Source: Paragonimus westermani
Taxonomy: Eukaryota > Platyhelminthes > Trematoda > Plagiorchiida > Troglotrematidae
Length of the DNA: 64,000 nt
NCBI GenBank assembly: GCA_008508345.1
Contig: QNGE01000123.1
Coordinates: 189,599-253,598 of the forward strand
Direction: 5' to 3'
In this document: positions 1 through 11,547 of the stretch, piece by piece
Numbering within the stretch: the first letter of the stretch is position 1
Layout: the number at the start of each line of letters is the position of its first letter
Notes under the pieces: model-generated
The model's database searches: none
Told to the model about the DNA's origin: nothing
The model's input: the letters and a program-made list of their open reading frames with translations, nothing else
Translations under genes and position numbers: made by a program

Positions 1-399
1 TCAGTACTGCACGCCTGCTTCCTAAACTTTTCGTTACTTACTTTCTGGTGCCATCCGATACGAGCGATCCAGCGCAGATATCGGTGTTCATATATCTAGG
101 ACAGTTCACGTCTTCTACCCTGAGCGGCCATATTTCGTTGACGCAGGGTAATACAGCCCTTACTGTCGCCTTATATGCGAACTTTTAGGCATGAGAGAGA
201 AAAGTCTCTGTCGCCAGAGATGCCATAAATTAGTGAACATTGTCCTAGCGTTAAACGAACGCACTTGTTTCGTCCCCCACAGCTTCGCTCTCATTGTTGC
301 AGTCTACAAGTTACACAAGCCGGTCAGAAACCCCCATAACTTCATGATCTAACACTTAATCTACATAATCACAGCAATATTGCAGAAGTACATTGCAAT

Positions 400-1421
400 T
401 TGAGGGTGCACGGCGCATTCCAAATTACTCAGCAGTGTCCAAAATAGCGTTGATGCTGCTCGAAAGTTGTCAAACAGCAACACCGTGTCGTTAGCATAAT
501 GATGATCAGTCAGTCTACCATCAAGTAAGAGGTTCACTTCGACATCCTGTGAGTGTACGTAACAAAATTAAATAGAAATGGTCAGAGTGGAAGGCCCCTA
601 TATATGCCACTCCTGGTGCTGAAACTCTCACATGGTTCACTGTAAACCCCAACCCAACTTGAGGTTTGGGGATGAAGCGTCGACAGAATGCCCACATACT
701 TGCTCGGTATACCCCCTGCGTTTAACTGTAGATCGATCCACCGAATTGAACGCACCCTTATAGTAGTGCAATACGGCAATAATCGGCTGGCTGTATACAC
801 GACGCTCCTCCAGAATTTGGCGAGGAGTAAAAAGATGATCCATACTTCCTCGACCAGGGCGAAACCCTTCTTGACAACGATGAAGTATGATGGGTGCCAG
901 AATACTAGCAATCACTGAGATCAAGCTAATTTGTCTACAGTACTCGCAGCAACCTCGAGCTCCTTTCTTGAATATGAGAACTGTTACCGAGTGACCTCGG
1001 CATGGAGGGGTGTTCTCCATCGTCCACACAGGTTGGAACAACTGAGTCAAAGCCTCCACTACCGCCTTCCCACCTTCTTTGAAAAGTGACGACACCTGAT
1101 CATCTAGGCCAGCAGCACTATCGCGTGTGAAAACCGAAATACAATTGCGGACCTCAGTTTCATTGGGTGGCTTCAAATCTGCCGACCAGTGAGCTACACC
1201 ACAAATTTGTGGCGGCAACATAGCAGAAGCTGAATACCACCTAAATTGACCCTCAAAGTGTTCCGATCACCACTCCAACCACGTGGACTTACTATGGATG
1301 AGTTAACCATTTGTCTCACTGATGGCTTCACTGACAGACGGTCGCCTGAGATTAGTATTACGGATAACCCTGAAGAGTCTGCCGATGTTTTCTGAAACAA
1401 AATCAGTTTCCATTCCCTCAA
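400..1421 (-). pseudogene. LINE reverse transcriptase remnant
   Basis: Fragments in at least three frames give LKPPNETEVRNCI, AAGLDDQVSSLFKEGG, LIFKKGARG, QEGFRPGRGSMDHLF, KGAFNSVDRS, GIPSKYVGIL and SSWVGVYSE...SGIYRGLPL, all in the usual RT order. Motif C reads YAND instead of YADD (487-498) and the motif A Asp appears replaced, by eye, with Tyr. Frameshifts occur near 1210 and near 730. Confidence 0.87.
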
Positions 1422-1699
1422 CCAAGCCTTACGATCAGCGTTCAGGCCACGTTGTTATGTGAACTATCACGAGGAGTGTTCCGTCTAACAATTTTGGGGA
1501 TTTCTCAGAGATCCAATGTTTGTTCAACTCGCGAACCATCACTTCCCTTGCTACAGTCCCTGTTTCTTGACTGGTCCTTGAACTTTGGTTTCAGTAGCTG
1601 TTCGCATCTTCGAGATGATAGCCGTTTAAGCTGCTTTCTAAGCTGGTTCATTATTCACGCTTTACTGACCATATAGCCAGTTTTTCAGCAGCCATTCGT

Positions 1700-2548
1700 T
1701 GCTGTCGATGCAGCCATTACCCATCAAAGGTAAGAACAAAACGACAACGTAACAGTGCGTGATCTACATCCAAGTATGTGCCTCAATACTAACAAAAATC
1801 CCGAATGGAACCACGCTACCCATAACTAGCATCTACATGGTCTATCTGAGATCATGCCCGATTTGAAGGAGGGCGCGAAGTATAGCACTGACTTGCACGA
1901 TGCTTAAAACTAGCGTTGGCTAAAGTTATCTTATGCCTAGCGCACAGTTATAACAGTCGCTCACCATTATCCAAGCGAGGTGATACTGCTCCAGTCCTGC
2001 TGCCTGAACGAGACTGGACATCACCAAGGCCACCGATCTGGATGTTCATTTTTCCGGCCAGAGCGACGATATAAAAAACACATGTCGATCGAGGGAGAGT
2101 AGCCAGATCCGAGTGGAAAGTATCTACATCGCTGACGTTGCCACAATCAGCTGGAACATAAGCATACATAGTGGAAAGATTTCTGAAGATTTGACATCCA
2201 GCACTGGCCTTAATAGAACCTTCCCGGCGGACGGCACAAAGTCTAGTACCAACAGAAATCCAATCCATCAACGCAGTTGCGGTCGTCTTAATGGATAGTG
2301 TGCCTATTCTAGCCTGACTAGTAGCGACTATCATGAGGTCAGTCAAAGTGTACATCCATTATCAAGTACGGTGCAGATGTTGTCATTTCGATGCGTTGGC
2401 TGCTGTCCTGGATTTTAGTTCCCGAAATGCCGGGGGCATGAACATTCGACGAGTCTAACGCTCGTGCGAAAGCGGCCTGTTGACGTATCTGTTTTGGGGC
2501 GTGAACGTTGAGTGCACTTGTATAAATTCCTACTTTAGGCATATTCAA
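1700..2548 (-). pseudogene. LINE endonuclease remnant
   Basis: Readable motifs in order: QQAAFARALDSS, SGTKIQDSS (SETRIQ in intact relatives, so the catalytic Glu reads Gly), ALMDWISVGTRLCAVRREGS, YAYVPADC, ALAGKMNIQIG (the usual GDLNAQVG, with the Asp changed to Lys), DNGERLL, then after a stop FKHRASQ, QIDHVDA and DVDHALLRCR. The His-containing motifs remain; the Glu and Asn-motif changes and stops argue against activity. Confidence 0.85.
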
Positions 2549-2560
2549 GGGACGAGGGAG

Positions 2561-5500
2561 GCCGGAAGCTGAATGTTAGCGGATAGTGTTTGTGGACATA
2601 ATGTTATTACGACCGGTTATATCTGCCGTGGGAACTGCAGAGTGATCCTCAGAAGTGGGGTTGAGAGGGGCCTGTTAACTAAAATTGATAGGATAGTGGA
2701 GGAGAGATTCAGCAGTAACACGTTTGCACCTATTCATCCTGTGGTATATAGCAGAAAGGACGACCCGGTTTATAATGCGAAACGGTCGATGCAGCATGGA
2801 ATTAACTGAGTGCTCATGGTTGTGTGTGGGTTAAGGTACTTCCAGGACGTCCAGACCCACATAGAAGACAATAGTATTGCTTCGTCGCATTAGGATAAGC
2901 GTACCCAGCAAATTAATCCAGTGAGATTTATCCATCGGAATCCTTTTTATCCCTTGTTAAGTCAACCGACCTATCAAGCTGCCATAAATAAGGCAAGTAG
3001 TTGGAAGTTGGTATAGTTGGTGGACGGAATTATCAGTAATACAGTTTGATAGTAGATTAAATTCTATGTTAGATGATTTAAGGCGGAATATTAGGTGCAA
3101 CTTTCGTAGTTGGAAGATCCGATCTGGGAATTATAAGACTATCTATACGCTGAATCAAAGCGAAAATATCACTCAAGCATTCCCAAGTGACCAGCGGCGA
3201 AGTAGTGGGCAACGCAATCAAGTTCGGTATTTTCCTTGACTGCCTTGTGAAAATCAGTCGAAAGATGGTGGGGATGACTATTATGGCCCAACATCAGACA
3301 TGATGATGAGATCAAGCTTGAACAACTTTGACATCATCTGCATTCCGATGACGATAACTTTGGCCTAACCGGGAAGCCACATTCATGAGGTTATCGATTG
3401 GATTAAACGGAATGATTTTGTCTATTCTCCTTTCGTATTGATCTGACATGCTGAATACCATTCATACAAAGTTTTGTTGTGTCTAGATAAGGTAATTCGA
3501 TCCGACATAATGTGGGGTTGCTGAGGTTGTGACCAACCCATCAGTCTCACAAGCACAGGAGCCAGTGTGCAGCCTCTGGTCCGGACGATGACCTGAACTA
3601 GCGACAGACTCCAATAACAACGAAAATTGAGTCCTGTATTTTCTTTTGAACTGGAATTGCCGAACGGCTTATCTGGATGTAAGGGCTGCGATTAACCGTG
3701 AGCAATGTTCAATCCAAAACAATTAAAATCCCCTAACTTTTAGCTAATTCTCTATTTCCAACTGAATCCTCCATAGCTGCCACGTTCCATCACCGAGAGC
3801 AAACCACGTTCAGTTACGACCACATGACAGTGTGCTGTCTACTTATTCAGTTTTCCAATACATAAAATGCTTCAGTGAAATGGGGAAGGAGCATATGAGC
3901 CTTGACGTATATAAGCAGCGGACTTTGCGAACAACAGTACTTCCGTTGTTTTATGAAGTTGTATTGTAATAATGTCGGACAGCTCTTCGGCATTTTCGAC
4001 TCAAACTAGGCGGGAAAGTTTTGCGTGTTTTTAGCAGTGAATCACTGTGATGTTTCTTGGTGTATTCGGTTTTGGAACAGGGATTACCGAATTGCAGCTG
4101 AGTTGAAGCCGCTGGCCATGGAACGCTCTGATTGTCTTTGGAAAGGTTAAAATTATTTCGTAACAAAACCGTCGACAGTTGCCCGGAAGAGTTTGTTCAT
4201 GTATTAAAACGAACTCTCCGCTAGAGTGTTGTGCAAATGAAATGGAGGTTTGTACACGCCCAAAGTAACACGGCAATACGTTCGCACAATGACGTGGGCC
4301 GTTACTGAAGAGAGTTGAAATATTCGGTAATCCTTTACCTAATCACGTTCAGTCGTTAGTATATAAAATTAGGCCGAGTGAAATGTATAAAGCCAACCTA
4401 CTTATGTTCATTATTGAAAATGACCGTTAGATTCAGAGTTTTCCAGTGAAAGAAATCCACATCTGTCAAGAAAGTAATGCAAATGGTTACGATCAGACAA
4501 CTGTCCTGAACCCACGAATAAACCGATGGTATTTCCCCGACGAAGAACTGATGCAGTATTCAATATCCTTTTTCATAGAAGTATACGCAAATTAATTTGT
4601 CCCCGGTTTTTGTGTTAATCAATATTGCATAGTTCCACAATTGACCTCCGCCCTTCCTCAAATTTCCTAATGAATGTTGGTTTAGCAGAATCGCTATAAT
4701 TAAAACATATGAGGTCGTTTGTCGTAAAAAATCACACCAAAACCAAACAAGTATTCTGCATATCATTTTAGTATCATTGTCTACGAAACTGTATGGTCTT
4801 ACATTGTTCCGCTTGGTTTCCATGATATGATCATGTTTTTTGTCAAACCTCTGTTTCTGGATTCACTGGCGTCTTGCGAATCACGACATTAACATTTGCA
4901 TATTGTACAGAGGTTTGTGTGAGTATTAAAAAGCAACATTTTTGGCCCGCGTGGACTTGCGTTTCCCCCCATTGACACACGACATTTCTAACGTGAATCG
5001 GAGAGCAAAATGGTGTTCTGTTAGTTCTACGTCTATGAGGTTGGAATTGGTCCGTTCTTTGCCGCTTCGGGTCGTGTTACCCAAGCTGGTCCCAACGGAC
5101 AAATGTTCACATGAAGTGGCCTGGAAATGTTATGAACAAATAATATCAACCTGTACCTCAGTATTTTCTTACTCTGTTTATTGATATTTTTTTTCTTAAT
5201 TCAGGGTTTAGAAAAATACTTTGTTGGCCGGAGGTACTACTTATCTCAAGGACAATTGAAATGCAATCCTAGTCGTGCATTACCAGATGTACGGTTCGAA
5301 GTCAGACGTGGTAGGTTTGCGAAGCACTCGGTTACTCACATCGGTCATTAGGTCACTACCTCAGGTTTCCGGTCAATCAGAGCGGTGTCGTTCTGACGTT
5401 ACTGAATGTCTTGCAGTACAACTGAGTGTGCGAATTAAACAATGTTGACGGTAAACACAGAAGAGGAAAACTATGTACTTCGAACAATCGGATTTCGAAA

Positions 5501-8500
5501 TCATCAGTCCATGGGCAAACAGCCCATCTTGGAATTGCACATCTTAAAAAAACGATTTCACAGTTTTCGGTGCGATACGTTCCCAGTGACCCGTGTAAAC
5601 AAGCTTGCACACATTTAAATTTACTTTCTATTAATCATGCAAACATAAAGCTTTACCAATCCAAGATTTCCAGTGCAATGAACGCAGTATTACTCTATCA
5701 AGCATCTGTTACTCCATAACGGACAAACAATATGTTTTTTACATTTTATTCACTCCCTCTTTACCGTCGGCCAAACTGGCGTTATTCTTGTTTGTTCACT
5801 TATTTACCAGTTATAATTGGGTCCCTGTCACATAGGATTTATTTATGTTGTTAAAGTAACGCTATTCTGAGTAAGCCGCAGTCAACTAGACTGGCCTCTT
5901 TCAAAAAATTCGCTGAACTTCTACTCTTGCTAGAGGCCACCACTAGTGCACGTCTGTATGCAGAAGAACATTTAAAATCCGGTATGTTTATTTGTGGGAC
6001 AAGTTGGCGGCTGCATTAGTCGTCTGACACTAATTTGAGAAATGTAAGACATACGAAGAGTTGGCAAAGGTTGCTTTTCGAGAACTCTCAGATTGCCCAG
6101 CCCTGTTAACAACAGACACAGTGACTATTCTTTTGAAAGAAGTCGACAACCCTCTAGCAGTCCTTCTCAATAAAATTCAAACCAAAGTTTTGGTTTGGTC
6201 GGTCGATTAGTCGTCTTCGTCACCATTGCATGGTCGGGGATTCTGATTGTCAAGACTGGAACACTATTTGCAGTAGGAAAGTTTGGTCGTAATTTTTCTT
6301 ACGATCATGTTTCTAGGACTAGAACACAAGCGTTCAGTTCTATGAACATGTTCATCGTGAATACTACAGTGGATTGAAGTTAAATGACACACAGTGCCGA
6401 AAAATGTACCCGACAAGATATCAGTATATAGTAGTTTTTGAGCGTCAATGATCCGTTTTTATTGTCATCAACATTAATGAGCTAATAACACACTCCTGAA
6501 ATCCCAGACTTCAGCCTCGGCACAGTATTACACAAAAAGCTTGGGTATATCCATTGACAAAACCGCTCAACCGAATTTGTCGGTTTTACTGGAAGATATT
6601 ACAGCACCACGTTTAACGCAAGTTTGTCTCCCAAATCTCTTTGAGTGTACACAGAACATACTTGATTAGGAAACGTTGTAAATGAAAGCTACATTTCTGT
6701 TGGACTGGTTACGAATCGAAACTCACTAACACGGATGGCATGTCCGGTTATACTGTGCAGACGTAGAAGCCCAGAATGAGACACAGTATGAATACACTTT
6801 TTCTGTAACAGTTATTTAAAGGTTTGAAACTAGGTTGCATATACCTGAAAAGGAATTGTTGTATAATTTGAGTTAACTAACTTCCGTTTCTGATCGTTAA
6901 AACTGACAGTGGGTGTATTGTACGGTGATTCATTCTGTTGTATGAAAATGTACGAGAAACGAAAACTAATCACATTTCATTCGTAGCACTCACAAATTAG
7001 CTCAACCAAGCTATGACCATTTTATTCTTTGCAAAACAGCTGGGAACCCCGATAGAAGAATTGATAAGAAAATTTTTGTTCAGTAAAGAATGTTGTGGAA
7101 ATGTGCATTATAGAACTGTGTGCAATATATGCATATATATATATATGGAGAGGGAAAAAATCTTAGAAATCTGCTGCGCAACAGGAAATGTTTTACTGAG
7201 AAACCAAAGGATGAACGTATCGCAGAGTTGAGGTTTATCTGGTGTTTATGCATGAGTTTGTGACAGAAAGAGGAGATAAATGGTACAACGTTGAAACTGT
7301 TTTACAATTGCATTTTAGTTAACCGGTGCGTATCTTTTTGCGCTCAAAGTAGGTAGTGTGTAGTGGATGTCCAATGCGATCGATGTAGTAGCTTGTGTGT
7401 ACTTATATAGATACATATGCTTTGTATAGTCTTGTCGATGATAAATGATCAGTTGAACAACATTCTGAAGGCGTAACTAACACTAAGTTATGATTCTCGT
7501 CTGGAAGAAATATCTCGTCAAATCAGGTCAGTCACAAAACCTGATCGAGACTCAGGCTGCGAATCAAAAGACGACTCGGATGAAACTAATGAATATTTTG
7601 TTGAAATTTGAGTGGGATTCATTCATCACAGAAAGAAATGTCTACAAGCATCCCCAATCCTTCCTTTATGACTCTCAGAGTTGAGTTCACCCTGTCATTC
7701 GGAGACACGGTCTGGCTGAACTGAGAAGAACGGAGGTTATGCTCGTGACAATCACATCCTCTTGGAGGGAGGAATAAAAAGAAAACAAGCAGAGAACTGT
7801 CTTGGCCGAAATGGATCGTTCAGAAAGTGTGAAAAGTCAGGTATGCAATTGTTATGTGTGATGGTCTAGCAGATCGTGAAGAGTGACATGGTTATGCTGC
7901 ACAAAGTGATTGCTGAAAAAACCGCTGTACAACGAAATTGAGACCAACATAACGGGGATATGTGAAGAAGTTATTGAGAGACGGTTGTAAAGAACTTGAG
8001 CCTAAATGCATCATAATATAATACTGTTCTGATTGGTCTCAAGGTGTCGTCGAATTGTGAGAGTGGTCAGGGATGCACAGTGACAGGAATAACTGTCTGG
8101 TAACACCTGTACCACTTTCGAAACAGGCAGCTGATCGAGAAAATAAATTTTGGTGTGTATGGGGTTAAGCTGTCGAAACGCTAAAACTGCTTGAGGACTA
8201 ACGTGACTTCGTGTTGCAGGATCGAGTGATAGATGGGGTAACGGTTGATGCAGACCAACCACGATTTGCTTGGTACAAACAAGCGGACGGAAGAGCGGAA
8301 AATGGAAGTAGGACCGTTGTACATTCAACCAGCTGACTGAGCTGACTGAGCTGCTTGCAAGATGGTTTGTAGTGCGCGAGCTTGTTCTTCAGCTATCTTT
8401 GGTGTGATCGTTCTACGAACTGAATAAAAAATAGAGAACGCGCTCATCGGCGGTGCCAGATTGGTTGTAGAATAGTTAGCAGAAAATAGGTAACACGCAC

Positions 8501-9894
8501 ACGGTGAACAAATGCGTCACTACAGTACTGGTAAATGCACATGCGAAAGCAGAATGCATTCCATGGTGCACAGTTTGCTCTATCAATCACTCCGAAATAA
8601 ATGAGAACATTTTGCATGCGTACGTATGAAACAAAAGAGGTCAGTGTGACAAGTTCACTGAACGTGCCCTAAGATGAACGGACCAAGCAGTAGACTTCCT
8701 GGTTTAACCACAGGTAGACGTACCGGAACACTAATAATTCGAAAATAAATCGTAGTGGGGTAGATAAGTAAATAGTGAGAAACTCCAATGGTGTAACTAT
8801 TGACAGACACCAAAACCTCATTTTTCTTTAACAATGCCACTCGATCTGGGTTTATTTCGTAAATATCTCACAGACTTCTAGTGAGAACATCCTGATTTTC
8901 CCCCTTGGTAAAATTCCGTCGGAACAGGTTTGTCTACCTTTGATTTTGTCAGCTAAGTGGTGGTCTATGATATCAACGTAAGCATTCCCAGTAAACACTA
9001 AGTAATAACGCTGAATGTATTGTTGGGTTTTGACACCACAGGTGTCCCGCGATTGAAAGACACCTTCCACAGGGCACAAACCGAAATTGTTCAGTGATAC
9101 TCGTAAAACGTCTACATTTAAATCAGGCTAGTTCACACTGAATAAACGTTAACAGAGTTCGTCTGTGATCAGATGAGCCAGAGTTCAGTTCAAAAACACA
9201 AATATGAGTTGCAAAACTTGAACTTACGTGAGGGTTTTACTAGTGAGTGAAACGCTGGACGTTTTTCAGATAAATGCTCACATAAATTAGCGACTGATTG
9301 AGAAAACTGTCAAAACATACATTGAGGCTGAACTTATTGAATATTTACAATCTTAATTCAAATCGAACTTTATTCAACTCTACAACACTCGTTCCTTAAC
9401 AGCTGAGTACGATCCCCCGAGGGTCTGCGTAAGATCCGAAGTTATCGCTCTAGGGTTTCAGGTGGTGGTCGACGGTCCTCAAACTAACACACCTGGCCCT
9501 CGTGTGAATATAACCGTTGCAGATAAACCTCACAGCAGTAGGGTTATGCGTAGTCAATCCAAAAACTTGTCAAACCGCTCATAAGTCAGATATAGCGTGT
9601 ATAAGTGCACTGTTATGAGCAGAAACATCAAAGCAAACGATGATTCTAAAATCTTCGCATACCGATGGAAAAGGGTATAAATGAGTACCTGATTTGACCA
9701 TCTAGAAAGATAAACATATGTATCAACGTAGCCACAATCTGTTGACATGTGAACGTTTTTTTTGAGTGATTCTCTTTCGGACGTATACATGAATGCTAAT
9801 TTACCCGTAATCAATGGGCATAGTGAATTGCAGCCATAGCGAAGGCAGAAAGACTGTAACGATCGTCTCATCATAACTGGGTTACAACATCTAC
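2561..9894. other. no gene recognised
   Basis: Between the LINE and the first SINE there are only short open frames (up to about 105 codons) with no recognisable protein similarity and no consistent splice chain. A short (AT)n run lies at 7132-7145 and a 10-base tandem (gctgactgag) at 8332-8352. Probably intergenic or intronic. Confidence 0.5.
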
Positions 9895-9970
9895 TAATTA
9901 GTGATCTGGTAGTCATAACACCCGCTTCACAATCACGAGGGCTGAAATACAGATCCAGGCATAGGCAAGG
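9895..9970 (+). repeat. tRNA-like SINE head
   Basis: TAGTGATCTGGTAGTCAT (A box-like) and GGGCTGAAATACAGATCC (degenerate B box) frame a GCTTCACAATCACGAGG anticodon-like region. This explains part of the 146-codon antisense open frame at 9554-9994. Confidence 0.5.
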
Positions 9971-10554
9971 ACTTGCATTGGCGATCAGACCCAAACAATG
10001 AGTGCAACCCAGGTTTATTGCTACCGTTGGAATTAGGGCAGTGAAAGAATGTTTCTAAATAAAAAAAGCTGTAACCAGGTGTGAGTGGTGTTCAAGTTGG
10101 AATACCAACTTAGTGTGACATCTACACCGCCACTGTTTGGGTCCTATCAGAACACGTACGTTATCAAAAATTATTTCCGATGTGCACGCGATCAATAGGT
10201 CCATACAGTGTGTGTTAATTTCCTGTGATAATGCGTGCAATCTAACAACTTCACTTTCTATTTCTTCAATGCCTCAAGAGAAGTCGATGGCAAGTCCAGA
10301 CCGAACCCAGCCTTACATTCTTTCTAGTACTCATTTCACACTTCCCCTGCCAAATCCGTAGCGCATTCTCTTGCATCATAATCGATGACAAGGTACGCGC
10401 CGCAATACAATATTGAGCCAAGTTTGCATGTTTCCTGTCGCATTTTCCCATATCACTGAGGGTAACCCCTTTATCGGACATATCAAAGAAATTTTTCTCT
10501 GGCGGTTGGTCTTTTCCCACTTACTGATAAGTAGTAAGTGAGTTTGGCTCCCAT

Positions 10555-10830
10555 ACAGATTGAACATCACTCACAATCGGTCGCAGTTGTCGCATTCCCA
10601 CAGATTTTCCAGTCGGCCTCTTCCGAAAGATACCACTAAATTCGAGTTTCGCTTTCATCACAGCTCCTCAGTAGTACATATCCTTGCCATGGCCTGGAGT
10701 AGAACTCCCGCCACGCTTTCATGAGGTAACTGTGTTGACCAATGCGCCATTGACCTCATATTAGGCACGACTGAATAGTCATATGTGAACGCCCAACCAA
10801 TTTCGCTTGTGAGTGATGCCCTGATTGGCC
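10555..10830 (-). repeat. tRNA-derived SINE, family A, copy 1
   Basis: Collinear over about 260 bases with the reverse complement of 58800-59060. In the SINE orientation (minus here) the head resembles a tRNA with an A box GCGCANTGGTC-like and a weak B box around GAGTTCTA, followed by a shared body ending near CCCACAATTGGTCGCAG-like sequence. Function: none expected; mobilised by LINE enzymes. Confidence 0.75.
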
Positions 10831-11146
10831 AGTCTCCTTTTGAAGAGGCACAGTAACTGTTTTGTCAACTGCAACCGATGACCCCTTGACTAGGATTTTA
10901 AGATGAAATAATATTTAGATGAGTCGGGTTGAGAAATTAAGTGCAATGGAACAGTATTTGTCGACCACACTTCCATTACCTATTCACCGCACCACTCAAT
11001 TTTCTAGTTCAAGCATACAAAACTTCACGCGTATTGCGTTGCTAATACCTTCTGTTCCGAGTGACTGAGGTCACGTGAATCCCTTTGTGAGGCGGTGAAA
11101 CAAATGTTACTCGTTCAAAGAAATTTCACGTTTTGCAGCAGGTTAG

Positions 11147-11152
11147 TTTATT
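11147..11152 (-). terminator. candidate poly(A) signal of the formin
   Basis: AATAAA on the minus strand about 370 nt after the TAA of the formin. It is the first canonical hexamer I noticed downstream. Position is plausible; cleavage is not shown. Confidence 0.35.
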
Positions 11153-11521
11153 ACCAGGGCATAATATCATTACAAAGCTACTAAATTCTCATCTCCACGT
11201 TTTCATACGTCATGTGCTCTGAACAGTGACAAGAGTTAACGTCACCCCAGTTCAAGCAACATCAACCTTTTTGAACGTTGCCCATTACCGTCTGGCCACA
11301 TTGAATCTGACACAAGAGATGGTAATGGCTTCTTATTTGGAGCTATGCTTCGATCCGTGCCTTTCGTAACAAAAAACCCAGAAATGTGTAGGAGACTGCG
11401 AACTTCTTCCCTGTGATGAAAATTTCACTATAAATGCGCCCGTTAGAACAAAAGGAAATGTTTCCAATGTCAAGGTTACTTTGTGGGACCAGTCAATTTG
11501 TTTGTTACAGATACCACTTCT

Positions 11522-11547
11522 TTATAAGAGTGTTCTTCGCAGCGACT
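11522..11547 (-). CDS. FHOD: FHOD exon 23: 26-nt terminal exon with SLRRTL and stop
   Basis: 26 nt: acceptor cgaag|AG, then SLRRTLL and TAA. The carried A plus AG makes Lys, so the spliced protein ends RSRQSKSLRRTLL, matching the basic end of the FHOD DAD (NRKSLRRTLKSGL). Phase is correct and the preceding intron is 184 nt. In human FHOD1 the equivalent Ser and Thr of KSLRRT are ROCK targets that relieve autoinhibition. The acceptor has a poor pyrimidine tract, so support is mainly the exact motif. Confidence 0.8.

Larger units (their letters stand above)
1..2560 (-). mobile_element. degenerate non-LTR retrotransposon (LINE), cut by window edge
   Basis: A near-continuous LINE on the minus strand. 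From 2548 down it shows an APE-type endonuclease, from about 1440 to 400 a reverse transcriptase, and below 400 the thumb/tail (WIARIGWHQKVSNEK at about 20-75). Order and content fit the single-ORF EN-RT LINEs common in flukes; I do not assign a clade. Several frame changes and in-frame stops break it, and catalytic residues are changed, so it is dead. It runs off the left edge, so the 3' end and target-site duplications are not visible. Confidence 0.88.

Noticed and set aside
8011..8328. Minus-strand frame ending IRRHLETNQ, considered as the formin C-terminus
   Set aside because: Only a partial resemblance to SLRRTL and the phase is wrong; 11522-11547 matches exactly with the right phase.
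9554..9994. 146-codon minus-strand open frame with a hydrophobic stretch
   Set aside because: Its N-terminal third is the antisense of a tRNA-like SINE head at 9895-9970; the rest has no similarity.
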